64,000 nt of DNA from Chara braunii. Lineage: Eukaryota; Streptophyta; Charophyceae; Charales; Characeae. Shown in pieces: positions 20,781 to 32,111 of the stretch; position 1 is the stretch's first letter; each line of letters opens with the position of its first letter. The translations under genes were made by a program, and so were the position numbers. The stretch covers positions 2,571,296 through 2,635,295 of the forward strand of contig BFEA01000085.1 in NCBI GenBank assembly GCA_003427395.1, in the 5' to 3' direction. Under the pieces are notes generated by a model. It worked only from the letters and a program-made list of their open reading frames with translations. It was not told the DNA's origin and did no database searches.

Positions 20781-21689
20781 AGTCCACTTTTTGCGTATGT
20801 CAGGACAAGAAAAAGAGAAAGGAAAAAGTGAGTCCTCCAGTGGGAGTGACTCCAAATGTCATAAAAGAAGCAGAATAAACGTCTTGCAAAGAAAAAAAAA
20901 TAGAAAAGAGAAGTTTCACGTCATCGGCGCGAATACCCTTACAAGGGTATCCGCCCTGGTTGACAGAAAATAGGTTTGGTTTGAAATTTGAGTACACTGC
21001 GTGACTCGTGGTTGTATTTGGTTCACACCGTCTAAATGATTGACTAGGAGTAGAGAGTGAGTGAGTGCGCGATTTTGAGGCGCCCGTGATGATTTTTATT
21101 CTTGTAGAGTCGGCGTTTCCGTCGGCAAAATTTTTGGTTTTGATTAAAACTAGGAAAAGTTTTTCTTTCACTGAAGTAACCATGGTGCATCTGCGTTCAT
21201 ACGGCATGCGTCATCGGAAGTGGTGTTGCCTCGGGCAGTAATTGGGGTGTGCGAGAGAAAGTAGAACACAGGCGGTGACCTCCGCGCGGTAGATGCGGGA
21301 GGTTGACGGTCGTGGACGAAGCCAGGCCCTATGAACGGCGGGCATCATAAAACAACAGTCGTGACTTGGTCCGTAGGCGAAGGGGTGGCCTTGAGGTATT
21401 TTGGTAGGCCCGCATGCCATGCGGCAACAGTTTATATTGAATTTTGCAGTGGCCCGTCTCAGCCTTGGGTACTAGCACTATTGGTAACGACATTGGACTT
21501 TCAAAGCGACGGTACAGGGATCGAGGGCGACGACCGGCGGTGAAGGAACATCGGAACGGCTGAAGATGCCGAGGGGTTGAGGGTCCGGCGGGGCTATCCC
21601 CCTTGGTTTTGTTGTCGGCCCATCCATAGGCTCGGTCGGCGAAACTAAGAGTGGTACAGGCGGTCTCCCTTTCCCAAAGCACCAGTTTC
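20781..21689. other. Unassigned DNA with one ATACCCTT hairpin
   Basis: 20926-20953 forms a hairpin around AATACCCTTACAAGGGTAT. This is the same tip as at the starts of the X repeats (13240, 44639) and at 41188, but with different arms (GGCG/CGCC). No gene is recognised in the remainder. Confidence 0.5.
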
Positions 21690-23010
21690 CGACGTTCGTA
21701 TTTTTATTTTTAGTTATTTTTAGTTGTCGGTCCCGTTTTTGGGGCGCGGCGACGACGCTGGTACCAGAGTTGTGCGCGGGGACCAGTGGGGCGTGGTTCA
21801 ATTGATACGCCCATGAACTGTTGAAGTACGGGCCGAGGAGCCCAACGTACATGCGAGCTGGAGGGTGATTAGCCCACGAGGCGGAATAAACCTGTGTGGC
21901 AGTTCAGCGTCCGCCAACCCCGGTCTACTGTGGAAAGGGTTGAGTGGGAGTGTGCCCGTCGGGGCCCGCGAGGCGCAGGACCAGTCACACAGATATGCCA
22001 AGGTCCTAAATGTACCATTTGTGTGCCTTTTGTCAGGCAGCCTGTGTGGCTGCGGGACAAAGGAAATTCGCGGTCACCAACTCTTGCACCGATTGTGGGT
22101 GGTGCCGTGCGACCAGTAAAGTACCGCCAAGGCCTTGTCCCATTTGAAAAGGTACAGCAGTGTGGCCTGACTATGCCTGAAACCTTAAATTGGCCTGTCC
22201 CAGATCTGCATATTTTGCAGATTTGGGGCGCAGTGTGAGCATGCCCGTTGGGGCCCGAAAGATGGTGAACTGTGCCAGGGCGGAGCGGCCCAAGGCACAG
22301 CGGGGAGGCATGCAGCGGTAGCCAGCTGGTCACATGGGACCCCCCCGTCCTGCTGTTTTATTTCTATTTTTGATTTATTTTTATTTATTGTTTCCATGTG
22401 CTGGTTCAGGAACTGGCCATGGCATAAACGGGCCAACTCAGTGGATACACCATTGAACTGTTGAAATACAGACCCGAGTTCGGGCCCGGATGATGAAACC
22501 CAGCGAGTAAAACCGAATATTTCTGAATTGCCTAGGGGCCGGTGCCGGGGCCGGGGCCGGGTTTGGAGCCAGTGCTGAAGCAACCAGCAGCCTGGTACAG
22601 TTAGTACACTTGCAAACTGTTAAAGGTAGAGACGGGAAGGTTACCACAAATGTCCTATTTTTGCTATTATGTTTTTTTTGTTTTTTTTTCTATTTTATTT
22701 TTATTTATTTTTATTTATTTATTTTTCTTCGTTTACAAAGAATTCTTGCGCAAAAACTGTGAGTGGCGCCGTGTGGCCAGTGAAGTGCCAATTGCCATTT
22801 CTGCAGATGGGCAGAGCCTTCGTCCCATCTGAAAAAGTACAGCGGTGCGACCCTTCGGAATCCGAAAGATGGTGAGCTATGCCGTGGGCACAGTCCAACA
22901 AAGTGCATTGGTGGGAGGCTGCCGCAGTGCTTGCTGTGCGGCAGGCTGTCCCACGGCTGGTAAACAAAGCGTGGGCTGAAGGGCCCAGCCGGTAGCACCA
23001 AGGCCGGGCT
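21690..23010. repeat. Degenerate long repeat, two to three units
   Basis: T-rich starts at 21697, 22355 and 22655 are each followed by related DNA: TTGAACTGTTGAAATACAG-like words at about 21820, 22455 and 22612, and GTGTGGCCAGTGAAGTGCC-like words at 22105 and 22770. AAAGATGGTGAACTGTGCC (22258) and AAAGATGGTGAGCTATGCC (22865) also pair. Several frames of 90-150 codons here lie in different frames in different units and are not conserved, so I called no gene. Confidence 0.55.
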
Positions 23011-24009
23011 CCTTAGGTGGGCCAGCTGCTGCTCCCCCCCTCTGGTCTCTTCCCCCTATGAGCATCAGCAGCCTCCTGCCAAAGCTATTTAACAGAAGGC
23101 AGCGGGCACTTAGCTTGCCCACGGACTGCCCTGGGACCATAAGTAAGGGCAGGGGCGACGAGCGGCTGCAAAGGCAAGGCGAGGCAGTGCAGAAGTGGGA
23201 TGTTGAGGCGGCGTGGGGATTCTGCTTAGGACTCCAGTACGAAGCAGTGCAGCCGGGCTCCCACCGGGCTGCTTTTCGTTCTGACCACAGCTAATGCACT
23301 CGGGGTGAATGTGCGTTAGAAGAGGGAGCGAGGTGGCAGCGAACAGGGAACTGACGAACGGGAAGAAAACGGAGAAGATGCTGTTCGCCGGTATGGCAGC
23401 GAGTGGGGGAAGCCTTACCTGCTCATACTCGTAGGAGAGTGAAGAAACAAAGTGAACCTGGACGCAGATCGGCGCCAGATACTTCCTAGGTGGAAATGGA
23501 GGTGGAGGGGGACCTATCCTGCCGTTATTAATGGAATCGGGCAGGGTGAAGGTTGAAGATTGGAGTTTCTAGGGCAGGCTAACCAGGTGGTATTATTAGA
23601 TTGAGGAGAGTACTAGTGGAAGAGGAGGAAGAAAAGAAAAGGGGTGCACAGAAGGGTTGGCGAGCAAGGGAAGGGAGTGAAGAGGTGGAGAAATTGCAAG
23701 TCTTCTCCGTTACTTAACGGATTAAAGTGAAGTAAGAGTGGATGTTGAAGTTTTGGGCCAGGGCGACTCGGTTAGTAATATTAGTTTTGCAGATGAAGTA
23801 ATGGAATAGGAAGTTAATGGAAAACAGAGTGCGCGGAGGTGCAATGAGAGTGGATATGGTGTAATTAGAAGAGGGAGATCTGGCTCGATTATGGACAGAA
23901 TCGAGCAAAACAAGACTCGATTTGGGGGTTTTGAGGCAAGGGGAATCTGATCGTGTGGTCAGATTGGGATTATAGTGAGCGGTTTGGCCGCTACGGGCTG
24001 TAAATGCTG
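23011..24009. other. No gene recognised
   Basis: Purine-rich in 23350-23700, otherwise mixed. The 142-codon minus frame at 23714-24142 shows no domain and overlaps an S-family repeat at its 5' end. Confidence 0.35.
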
Positions 24010-25080
24010 CGCGAGGATGCATCTTCCCGTGATCTAGCGGAAGATTCATTCTCATTTTTTTCACAGTCTGACTGTGCGTAGTCAGGTCCCGCTCGCCGTG
24101 GTACCTGCGCTCCTCATCAGACCTCCAGCGGGCGACCTTCATCCTGCTGGCGGAGCATGCATGCCCTCTTGGTGGCCGTCTTCCTTATCATTTAGATCGT
24201 GGAGTGACTATTCTTCCAAATGAGCGCGGTTGGGACGCCGTCGTTGGGTCCGTCGTCAGATTGAGGCTGGTCGGATCGTTGTTCCCTGTGCCTTGCTGGG
24301 TATCGCCGTTCAAGATTGAATTGAGCACTCTCGGTCATGGTATAGCAACCATATTGGAGTAGTCGGCCAGGTTCATCCAGGGGCTTTCCTGTACAGCGCG
24401 GCCTTACTTCGAATGAAATTTGGCCAGGTGATTCGAACGTGTGCGAGAGGCAAGAGTGGAGTTGAAGTGAAGAAAGGGGGGATCACCTGCTAGTTGGAGA
24501 GCAGCAGCATCGTCCTCCTCGTGGATCTGCTCGCTGTCGGCATAGTCGGGACAAAGCAAGAAGGAGCCGAACCGATTGTGTTGGGTCACGTGCTAATCCA
24601 ACAAGAGCGGCGGGTTGGTGTATCTTCCGTGTATTTGGCGGGAGATTCATTTCGATTGTTTGCTCAGCCTACCGATGGAAGTAGCCTGCCTCTATTTCTC
24701 TGCACGCAAGGCTGGACAGCAGTGTATACTTCAATGTTCTAGCGAAAGATCCACTCTTGTTTCTGTGTCTTGGTGAGTAGCGGGCGAGGCCATTGCACGT
24801 ATCAGCTAGAGCCGAGATCGAATGTTGCTCGTGCTCATCATTGCTGGTTAATCTCGGCCATTGGTGTGACCGGATACCGACGAGCCGAGAGAGAGAGAGT
24901 TGCTTACCTGTCACACTGGCTGCCAGTCGTGATCGACTGTGAGAGGTTTGAGTGTGCATGCCCCTGAAACGGGCTTGGAGACACGGCAACAGGGAGCAAG
25001 CGACTGGCATATTAATGTCAGGCATCGGACCCCAGTGTCTTTCCGTATTTTAGCAGAGGGTTCATTCCCATTTTGCACGT
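24010..25080 (+). repeat. Cluster of four S-family short repeats
   Basis: Copies at 24016-24060 (ATCTTCC...GGAAGAT hairpin then TCATTCTCATTTTT), 24615-24690 (TCTTCCGTGTATTTGGCGGG, then AGATTCATTTCGATTGTTTG), 24718-24760 (TGTATACTTCAATGTTCTAG, then CGAAAGATCC) and 25037-25080 (TCTTTCCGTATTTTAGCAGA, then GGGTTCATTCCC). Each has a short hairpin followed by a TTCATT.GATTTTGCTC-like tail. Between copies nothing is recognised. Confidence 0.6.
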
Positions 25081-27032
25081 TTGGTGCGTTGCCAGATTGA
25101 GGGCGTCCTAAACTCGCCGCTATGACGCTGCGAACTGAGGTGGCACTAACTGGGCTACTACGACTTTCTTGCTTTCATTCGACATTGCTGCTATTACTGT
25201 AAAACTAAGTGTTGTCGGGGTTGTTATTGGAAGGAAACGGCTGTTACTCAGACTGCAGCAGCGGAGAGAATAGAGAGGAGAGACGTGCCTACTTCCGAGA
25301 GTGCACCGTCCACCTACCATAAGCTACCCCGACAGATTCGAGTGTGACCGTGTCTGCTGCCAGTTGCTGTTGCTACTATCCTTTGGTGGCCGGTACAACT
25401 GACGTCGGGAGCAATAAGAAAGGGCAAAAACTCATTTTTTTTTATTTCCAGTAACCAATACAGACTGTGAGAACGTGCACTGTTTGATCCCCATCGATTC
25501 CAGGACTTGAAGCTGGAGGTGTCAGGAAAACTACCGCAGGGAGTGGGCGCCAGCTGTCACGACAGTGGTTGGTATGGGCGACAACTGCTTATACTTCAGT
25601 GCTGTTGAAGTTCACCTTTCGTTGTTGACTGATCAAAGTCCAATTGCGAGTTGCGGCGGTCAACTCAAGCTGCCACGGTGAAGGTAGCTGATATCACAGC
25701 GTCATGCTGTCAAGGTACCACTGCGACGACGTGCTTTTGCTGTTGCATTGACGGCCCCTGCTATTGCATATAACGGTAGTGCGACACCATGCATTACAGT
25801 TTTGCTGTGTATTACCGTGTATTGGTGCATCTTGTTGTCGTACGACGCTGCGCATCATGGCACATTGAGGTGATTCATTGCGTCTGCCGAGTTCAGTGCT
25901 GGGAATTGCTGTTTTGCTAGGCTATTGCGCCCGACTGCCGTGTGCGCTGTAGTTGGACCGAGTATTGCTGAGTTTCACTTTTTAGAGCAGGGGAGTGTGC
26001 TCTAATCGAAAGTAGCCTTACTGAGCTGTGGGGCAACCACAGTTGGTCGGAGGTGAGAGGCTACTACTGTATGCTCACATCAAGAAACAGCTGCTGATCG
26101 TGACTGAGCAACTACATGCACGATTGGTTCTGTTCATTTTCAGCCGTTTTCTTCCACGCATCTTCAGTTGGACTCCCTGCTAGGATGCGGCACTGGGGCT
26201 TGCTGTGAAGACTACGGATTGTTGTATCTTGCTGGTCTTACAGCTAGGCTCAGAATAGGTCGCTGCTGCGTTTGAGCTAACACGGCATCTTTCTGCCGAG
26301 CCACTGCTGTACTTTCTGCCATTGCTCAGACTCCATCCTAATGCAGGGGTGTTGTCAAACTGTGTGGCTTCTGTTGCTGTGCGGCCTACGGCCTACTGCT
26401 GTGCACAACCACTGTGTGATACGGTGTTGGCATAGCCTGCTATATTCCGCTGTGCATCTTACGGTGTATCTGCTGAGTACCTACCGTGCGCCCATAGTGC
26501 TGACTACTGCCGGATCGGACTGCCACCACGCACAGTCTGGGTGCTGTTGCTGTGCAGGGCACAGGCTGGGTGTTGTTACTGTGCTGGGCGCCGTTGCTGT
26601 GTTGGGCACTGTCTTAGGCACTGCTGTTGAGCAGGACGTGGTTCCTCACTGAGAGCAGCGACGACCTAGGCGTAAGGAAGGGGCACGGCGAGAGAGGGGA
26701 GTGATGTGGCTTTGGAAGTGAGATTAGATTCAGCAAGGGGGTCCACTACTACTACTTGGAGGGATGTCAGAGGATTGGTGCTCTGCATTTTTGGCCGCGA
26801 TCTGACTACCTCGTCTGCGTTATTGGCCATCATTGCGGGGCCCTTAGGAGTGGAAGACTACAAGGCCCTCTCCCGCAAGTCTGAGTGAACCTCTCTTGTA
26901 TCTTGAGAGTCTGAACTTTCTTCTTTTGCCTTTCTTACTCTCAGTCTAGTCTTTTGGTGCCGAGAGGAAGGTGGCAGACGGGATTGAAACCCATAATCCG
27001 CGCCGAGGCCTCTGTGGGAGGTTTGCCCCACC
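25081..27032. other. Cryptically simple TGCTGT-rich DNA, no gene
   Basis: 25330-26650 is enriched in GCTGTTGC/TGCTGT words without a fixed period. A 103-codon plus frame (26341-26652, Cys/Leu/Val-rich) arises from this bias. GA-rich DNA with a GGAGGGATGTCAGAGGATTG stretch follows. No feature supported. Confidence 0.4.
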
Positions 27033-27302
27033 GATTGCGGGAGCTCTGCCGGAACCCAGGCAGGGTTCTGGAGGCAGAGAATTGCAGGTATAACTCTCGT
27101 TTGACGCGTGTGAGCCTTTCCCCTGTTTGCTATCCCCGTGGGTATCAGAACGTACATGTGAGAGGCTACTACTTTTTCTGTTAATTATGTTTGACAGAAC
27201 ATGCACTGTGAAAGGTTTAATGAACAAGTATATATGAGAGACCAGAAAACCCTTGAGTGAATTCAGACAGAACGAATTGGGGGAAGGCGGAAGGAAGGAG
27301 TT

Positions 27303-27700
27303 ATGCATGCGTTTGGCCGGGTCAACCCAAGGTTGAGCCCCTCCGGGTGGATGTGGGCTCAGTGCTGTGTTTTATTGAGGTTTGTTGATCTGAATGAGTG
27401 ACTCTTATGGCTGGTCTACCCGGGTGGGATAGAATCAGTTGCTGTTTTATTTTAGGGTTTCTGAACAGGAGGATGGGCACCCCGGGTGGGGAAGGCTCAT
27501 AATCCTGGTGTTTATTTTAATGAGTTGTGGTGCGTGTTTTCTTCTGAGGGAGTAACGACATAAGACTAAGCGNACCCTAGGGTTAGGGCGGCTTAGCCAT
27601 GAGCCATGAACTAAATGGTCAACCAGAATATAAAACTTGATATATATACAATTTGAACTTATATTTCTGACAGACCGGGTGCCCCGGGTGGGGAAAGTCA
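27303..27700 (+). repeat. Hairpins with CCCGGGTGGG-type tips
   Basis: TGAGCCC...GGGCTCA (27334-27361), GGTCTACCCGGGTGGGATAG (27411), GGGCACCCCGGGTGGGGAAG (27475) and TGAC...GTCA around GTGCCCCGGGTGGGG (27668-27691). Arms differ and pair within each hairpin. This is the upstream, sparser part of the array that becomes a regular satellite from 27988. Confidence 0.55.
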
Positions 27701-28590
27701 GTCAGTAAGTCAGGTAGAATTAAGAAAGAAAGGAAGGAGATGAAAAGTAAAATGAAGGTAATTGGACAGACTGAATGTACACTAGGGTTAGGGCGGTTCA
27801 GTTGTATGCTCATGATAACACTAAGGAGCAGAGAGTTAGTATAAATCTGATTTTATTTCCCCTTTTAAACATGAGGCTGAATCGGAAGTTCCACTAGTTT
27901 GAAAGGTTCGATTGACTACCTAACAAGAGAAGAAAAAACATAAAGTCTGTGACAGTATTTGTACCCTATTTTCTGTTGTATGGCTAACTAGGCGTACCCT
28001 AGGGTTAGGGCGGCCTAGCAATAAGTCTTTGTTGTTTAAAGTAAGTTGGACGTACCCGAGGGTTAGGGCGGTCCAGCGTTTCGGTGTTTATAACTGTTCA
28101 GGCAGATCAGGCACACTCTAGGGTTAGGGCAGTCTGATCACATTGCCTTATGTAACTTAAACTTTATGGCTAACTAGGCGTACCCTAGGGTTAGGGCGGC
28201 CTAGTGATATGCTTTTGTCGTAGATGTGCTGTGGGTTGGACGTACCCTAGAGTTAGGGCGGTCCAACTTTTTGTCGTTTGTATTTATATTCAGGCAAGCT
28301 AGACCTACCCCTGGGTAGGGATGGTATAGAATGATGTCGTATGTAACTTTGTTTAAAGCAGATTGGGCACACCTTAGGGTTAGGGAAGCCCAGTTCTATG
28401 TTATTTGTCGTCAGTTATGCAGAAGCCAGACGTACCCTAGGGTTAGGGTGGTCTGGTCATATGCCTTATGTGTACAATTCATGTTATGTTGGGCATACCC
28501 TATGGTTAGGGCAGTCCAAATGTGCGTACTTTACTTGTGTACCTAGGCAGATCAGGCATACCCTAGGGTTAGGGCCTTGTCTGACCGTAT
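27566..28590 (+). repeat. Variable-arm hairpin satellite, subunit about 62 bp, higher-order unit about 188 bp
   Basis: The conserved tip is near ACCCTAGGGTTAGGGC. Arms: CTAAGC/GCTTAG (27566), ACTGAA/TTCAGT (27770), CTAGGC/GCCTAG (27988), TGGAC/GTCCA (28047), GATCAG/CTGATC (28105), CTAGGC/GCCTAG (28174), GTTGGAC/GTCCAAC (28235), CTAGACC/GGTATAG (28299), ATTGGGC/GCCCAGT (28363), CCAGAC/GTCTGG (28426), TTGGGC/GTCCAA (28489), TCAGGC/GTCTGA (28552). From 27988 spacing is 58-69 bp. Inter-hairpin spacers recur every third subunit (27988, 28174, 28361), giving a 186-194-bp higher-order repeat. One N lies at 27573. Confidence 0.85.
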
Positions 28591-30440
28591 GCCATAGGAA
28601 AGGGGGATGTAAAAAGGAAGAAGAACTGAGTGATCTAAAGAACTACTTGGCTCAAATTGATGTGAGATTGTGAGAGATGTTTATTTACGCTTGCTTGTGG
28701 GCTCTCACTCTGGGGCGTTTTTTCGATAGGCTAGCTGCTTAGATGCTCGCCAAGTGCTGGAGCCATAGGTAGATGAGATGGATGATGGGAGGGAGAGCTT
28801 GGGATAAAGATAGGACTGACCTTACTTGAAGTTAAAGTTGACGATAGCTCACGATACCATCTTCTGAAAGGGGGTCGTGCAAACTATCGCAAAGGGGGTC
28901 GTGCAAACTAAAGCAAACTACCAAGCAAGTGTCAGAAGTTAGTCCCAAGTATAGCTTTGCTTCGTCTTTTGTTTTCAGCTTTGTATAAATCTTGACAACC
29001 TCATATTCCTACGGGAAGCGCTGCCAAAATTTTTACAAATCTGAAAGAGTTAGTCATTTTTTTGACTCCTAGAAATTTTGAGAATGCACTTTTTTTACGG
29101 GAAGCGCTGCCGAAATTTTGTAGAATTTAGAGAGTTATATTATTTTCAGCTAGGAGAAATCTGACAATCCATCCTGTCTATGGGATATGCTGCCGAAATT
29201 TCTTACATTTTTAGATAAACATCAAAGGTTAGTTAGGAAGGTAGGATTATTTCTTGATCACTCGAGCATGGCTTGTGTACTGGCCTCTGTTGCATTGCAT
29301 GTCATCTTTATTCATATTGATTCAAGGTTTGACTATCTTCAAGTTGATCCTACAAGGATCACCTTCTATTATCCTTAGATAACAGGTCGGTTTTCGGCTC
29401 GACTCTAATTCATTCTCGCTACTCAATCTAAAGGTCTTAGCCTCTGTGGATTGAAATATTTCTTTTGGGTTTTTACCCAGACTTTATTGAATGGTCATTT
29501 AAAAAGGACTGAGTGTTTTATTTTGGAAGGTTGGACAAAGGTTGGGGGTTTGTGTGGATAAGGCAAAGGGGTGTGAGTGCAGAGAATGGTTGAAGTTGAC
29601 CCCGTGTAGTGTTTGCTTTGTCGATGTGAATCTTTGATGTGATTGCAGGTATGTTTTGTGAATTGACTTCCAGACTTGGTTTTGCTTATGATCATATGTA
29701 TATATGTTTGAAGGAAGTCACACCGTGATTGTGAGAGTGATCGTCTCCAACCTCATAACTTTTATATCATATTTCCTTGTGTCCGCACGACCCACTGAGG
29801 TCGCGCACAGTGATTAAATAAGTTATGCATCGAGAGAAAAGAGAGATCTCTTCTTAGCTCTTGCTTTTTATAATTAGCATGGCTGGACGTTGTAGTCTGT
29901 GGCAGTCGTCAAAGTCAAACCCCTTGATCTTTTGTCGCCACGAAAGCTTGGAGTTGTCTTTTGCACAGGGTGCAGAAGAGGGTGTGGTCTTCAATCGCGC
30001 ATGGCGGTTGTCCAGCGCCGAGAGATTAACCCTCAAGGCGCGTGTTAGCCAACACTTGAGTGTCGAACGCGACCCTCGAGATTAACGAGGATCGCGTGAG
30101 TATGAGTACCACACAGTACGCCATCATTGCGACCGTCTGCATACGTTTGCATTGCGAGTCGATATGAGTTAACCCTGCGTCCGCACGGTTTTATACGAAG
30201 TCTTACGCACGACGCTTAACCGAATTCTGACTCAGAAAGTTATGGGTCGGATACTGAAGGGACTAGGAGTGTTGCTGTGGTGTTGTGTTGTTGTGTTATT
30301 TGTTTTGTGGCCTTTCATGTGTGTGAGTGTTGTGGTGTAACACGTGGTATGTAGGATGCGTCCTAGTCGACCGACGTCGAGTCGCGTCTGGGACCTCAAC
30401 CCCCCAATGCGTCGATTCGCGTGCGGGTTCGATTTTGGGC

Positions 30441-30765
30441 GTTGACCGCGCGTACCCCCTATGCTACAGCGAACGAGAAAACGCCCTCGGCTGGGCCACC
30501 TCTGCGATTGCATACGAAATGCCTTCGCATGTGGTTCAGTAGCTCGGCGGGGATACGCCCGCCTAAGGGATGGTGACAGCTCCTGCAGGTGGAGGTAAGC
30601 GGTGCCTCGCGTGACCCTGTCCTGTCGTAGGGGCTCGCGAGAGGTACGGCTGGCGCACTCAGCCGGAGCGGCCTAAACGCTCTGCAATGAAGTCTTGCAA
30701 AATTCTGCGTAACGCGGCCGGGAGGGTCCCCGTGCAGGACCGATGCGCTCGACAACGTAGCCACA
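30441..30765 (+). repeat. Module M, copy 1: tRNA-like segment plus hairpin
   Basis: Shares CGCGTACCCC, GAGAAAACGCCCTCGG, a box A-like TAGCTCGGCGG (30540-30550), an AGGTAAGC word, the stem GCCTCGCG...CTCGCGAGAGGTAC and a final GTAACGCGGCCGGGAGG with copies at 31816 (+), 36600 (-) and 45575 (-). No box B and no cloverleaf is evident. It lies at the 3' end of the Yb repeat. Confidence 0.6.
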
Positions 30766-30775
30766 ATTTATTGAT

Positions 30776-32109
30776 GTTTTCCTAAAGGAGAAATGGCCAC
30801 TTACATGGGTTGATCTTAGCCAGAATACCGCGTAAGCACCAGAAGGGATGTGCTTACCCCGATGAGAGAACATGAGAGGATTGGAAGTAAAGGAAAAACG
30901 GTTTCCTTGAAACAATCTAGGACGTGGGCATGAATCTCCTTGAAAAGGAGAAAGGGACAGACTGAAGTAATAGGAGTAGGAGTTGGACTTTGGGATATTA
31001 TTCCCAGGGTTCGTGATCTTCATCTGAGGGTCCGACCCTCGGAAACAATAAGTGAAAAACTAGGAGGGGATGTTGAATTGTTGTTGACTTGTGTGTGTGC
31101 AGGTCTGGGCTTATTTTACGGTTGTATTTGAAGGAAAGGATCTACAAAAGGGTTCAAAGTTTTCGTTATCATTCGATAACAGGTCGGTTGCTACTGATTC
31201 AATTTTCGCCCCATGACTTGACACCCACATCTAAAGACAAACCCGTTGGTCAGCAAAATTGTCACCTGTGGTGATTGCCTGAATGGTCGTAGTCACTCTC
31301 AAGGGTCCTTTGAAGAAATGTGAGGGGGATGGGCTTCGTCTAAGGAAAGATAAAGCTGTCATACATGGTTTGGGGAGTGAGGGATAATGTCAATGGTTGA
31401 TGGTTGACGTCGTTAGTGCATGGCATGTGGACTGTCTTTGCATTATTATGTGCATGTTTGTCTGGTGCATGGTTTGGATTGAACTGGGTTTGAGCTCGTG
31501 AAGAGTCTTGGACACACAACACTTGTGAAAGTGGGGAGGGTTGTCGACGGTAATACCTCTATATTCATTACCTATCCTATATAACTTTTATAATATTTGA
31601 TGTTTAGTTAAGTCATGACCTATCAAGTAAAATAGAATGCCCTAGGTAGTAAGATGATTTGATTGGTACCTTGTTCTCTTTTGGCAGGAGAGTAACACAT
31701 TTTAGGTTCACAAGCGGATGTAGACAGCCTTATAAAAGCTCGACATGAATATCTAGAAGTCCAGGATAGGGAAATCACATCCTGAACCTGATTTGACTAA
31801 CGGGTCGGTCCTAGGCGTCTTACCGCGCATACCCCGTTTTTGTGCTACAAGGATCGAGAAAACGCCCTCGGCCGACCTACCTCTACAAAGGCATGTAAAA
31901 ACCTTCGTGTGTGGGCTGGTAGCTCAGCAGGGATATGTCTACCTGAGGGTGGTGACAACCCCTCGGGTAGAGGTAATTTGTACCTCGCGATGCCTCGACC
32001 TGTCGTGGGGCGTCGTGAGAGGTATAGTCGGCGCGCACTGTCGGAGTTGTGACTTGTTGTTGTTCAATAATAAATCCTGCGTGACACGGCCGTGGGGTTC
32101 CGTGCGACA
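30776..32109 (+). mobile_element. Y-family LTR, 3' part (copy Y1)
   Basis: Homology to Y3 in reverse complement begins abruptly at 30776 (CCTAAAGGAGAAATGGCC) and runs to about 32100. Landmarks: GGGATATTATTCCCAGGG (30992), GATAACAGGTCGG (31178), ACTCTCAAGGGTCCTTTGAA (31297), CATACATGGTTTGGGGAGTG (31362) and module M (31816-32100). The end GTGCGACA at 32102-32109, followed by GG and a primer-site-like sequence, fits the 3' boundary of an LTR. The abrupt 5' junction with Yb suggests insertion of, or recombination with, that repeat. Confidence 0.6.
31816..32100 (+). repeat. Module M, copy 2
   Basis: Box A-like TAGCTCAGCAGG at 31920-31931. Hairpins TACC.GAGGG/CCCTC.GGTA (31949-31978) and TACCTC.CGA/TCG.GAGAGGTA (about 31982-32020) follow. 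In the four copies the second stem differs in sequence but remains paired. In an LTR this position would be R/U5, so the fold may serve transcript 3' processing; that is inference. Confidence 0.55.
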
Positions 32110-32111
32110 GG

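Larger units (their letters stand above)
27033..30770 (+). mobile_element. Y-related LTR-like repeat (variant Yb)
   Basis: It starts CGATTGCGGGAGCTCTGCCG (27033), as Y2 and Y3 do. It then carries a hairpin array of a different sequence (27303-28590), a TAGATAACAGGTCGG word (29376) that parallels GATAACAGGTCGG in Y1 (31178) and Y3 (46190, minus), and the tRNA-like module M (30441-30765). The order start, hairpin array, GATAACAGGTCGG, module M is the same as in Y3, with unrelated hairpin tips. It also contains a 24-bp duplication (28866/28890, AGGGGGTCGTGCAAACT) and three roughly 85-bp repeats (29012, 29098, 29183; GGGAAGCGCTGCCGAAATTT). No protein frame is convincing. Confidence 0.55.

Noticed and set aside
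27988-28590. CRISPR-like array (regular about 62-bp spacing with palindromic repeats)
   Set aside because: The palindrome arms vary and the spacers are related to each other every third unit. The context is eukaryotic repeat DNA and no cas gene is present.
27566-28590. Interstitial telomere (CCCTAGGGTTAGGG words)
   Set aside because: TTAGGG is not tandemly repeated; the word is a hairpin tip occurring once per about 62-bp subunit.
31910-31990. Functional tRNA gene in module M
   Set aside because: Box A fits, but there is no box B at the right distance and no acceptor or anticodon stem closes.
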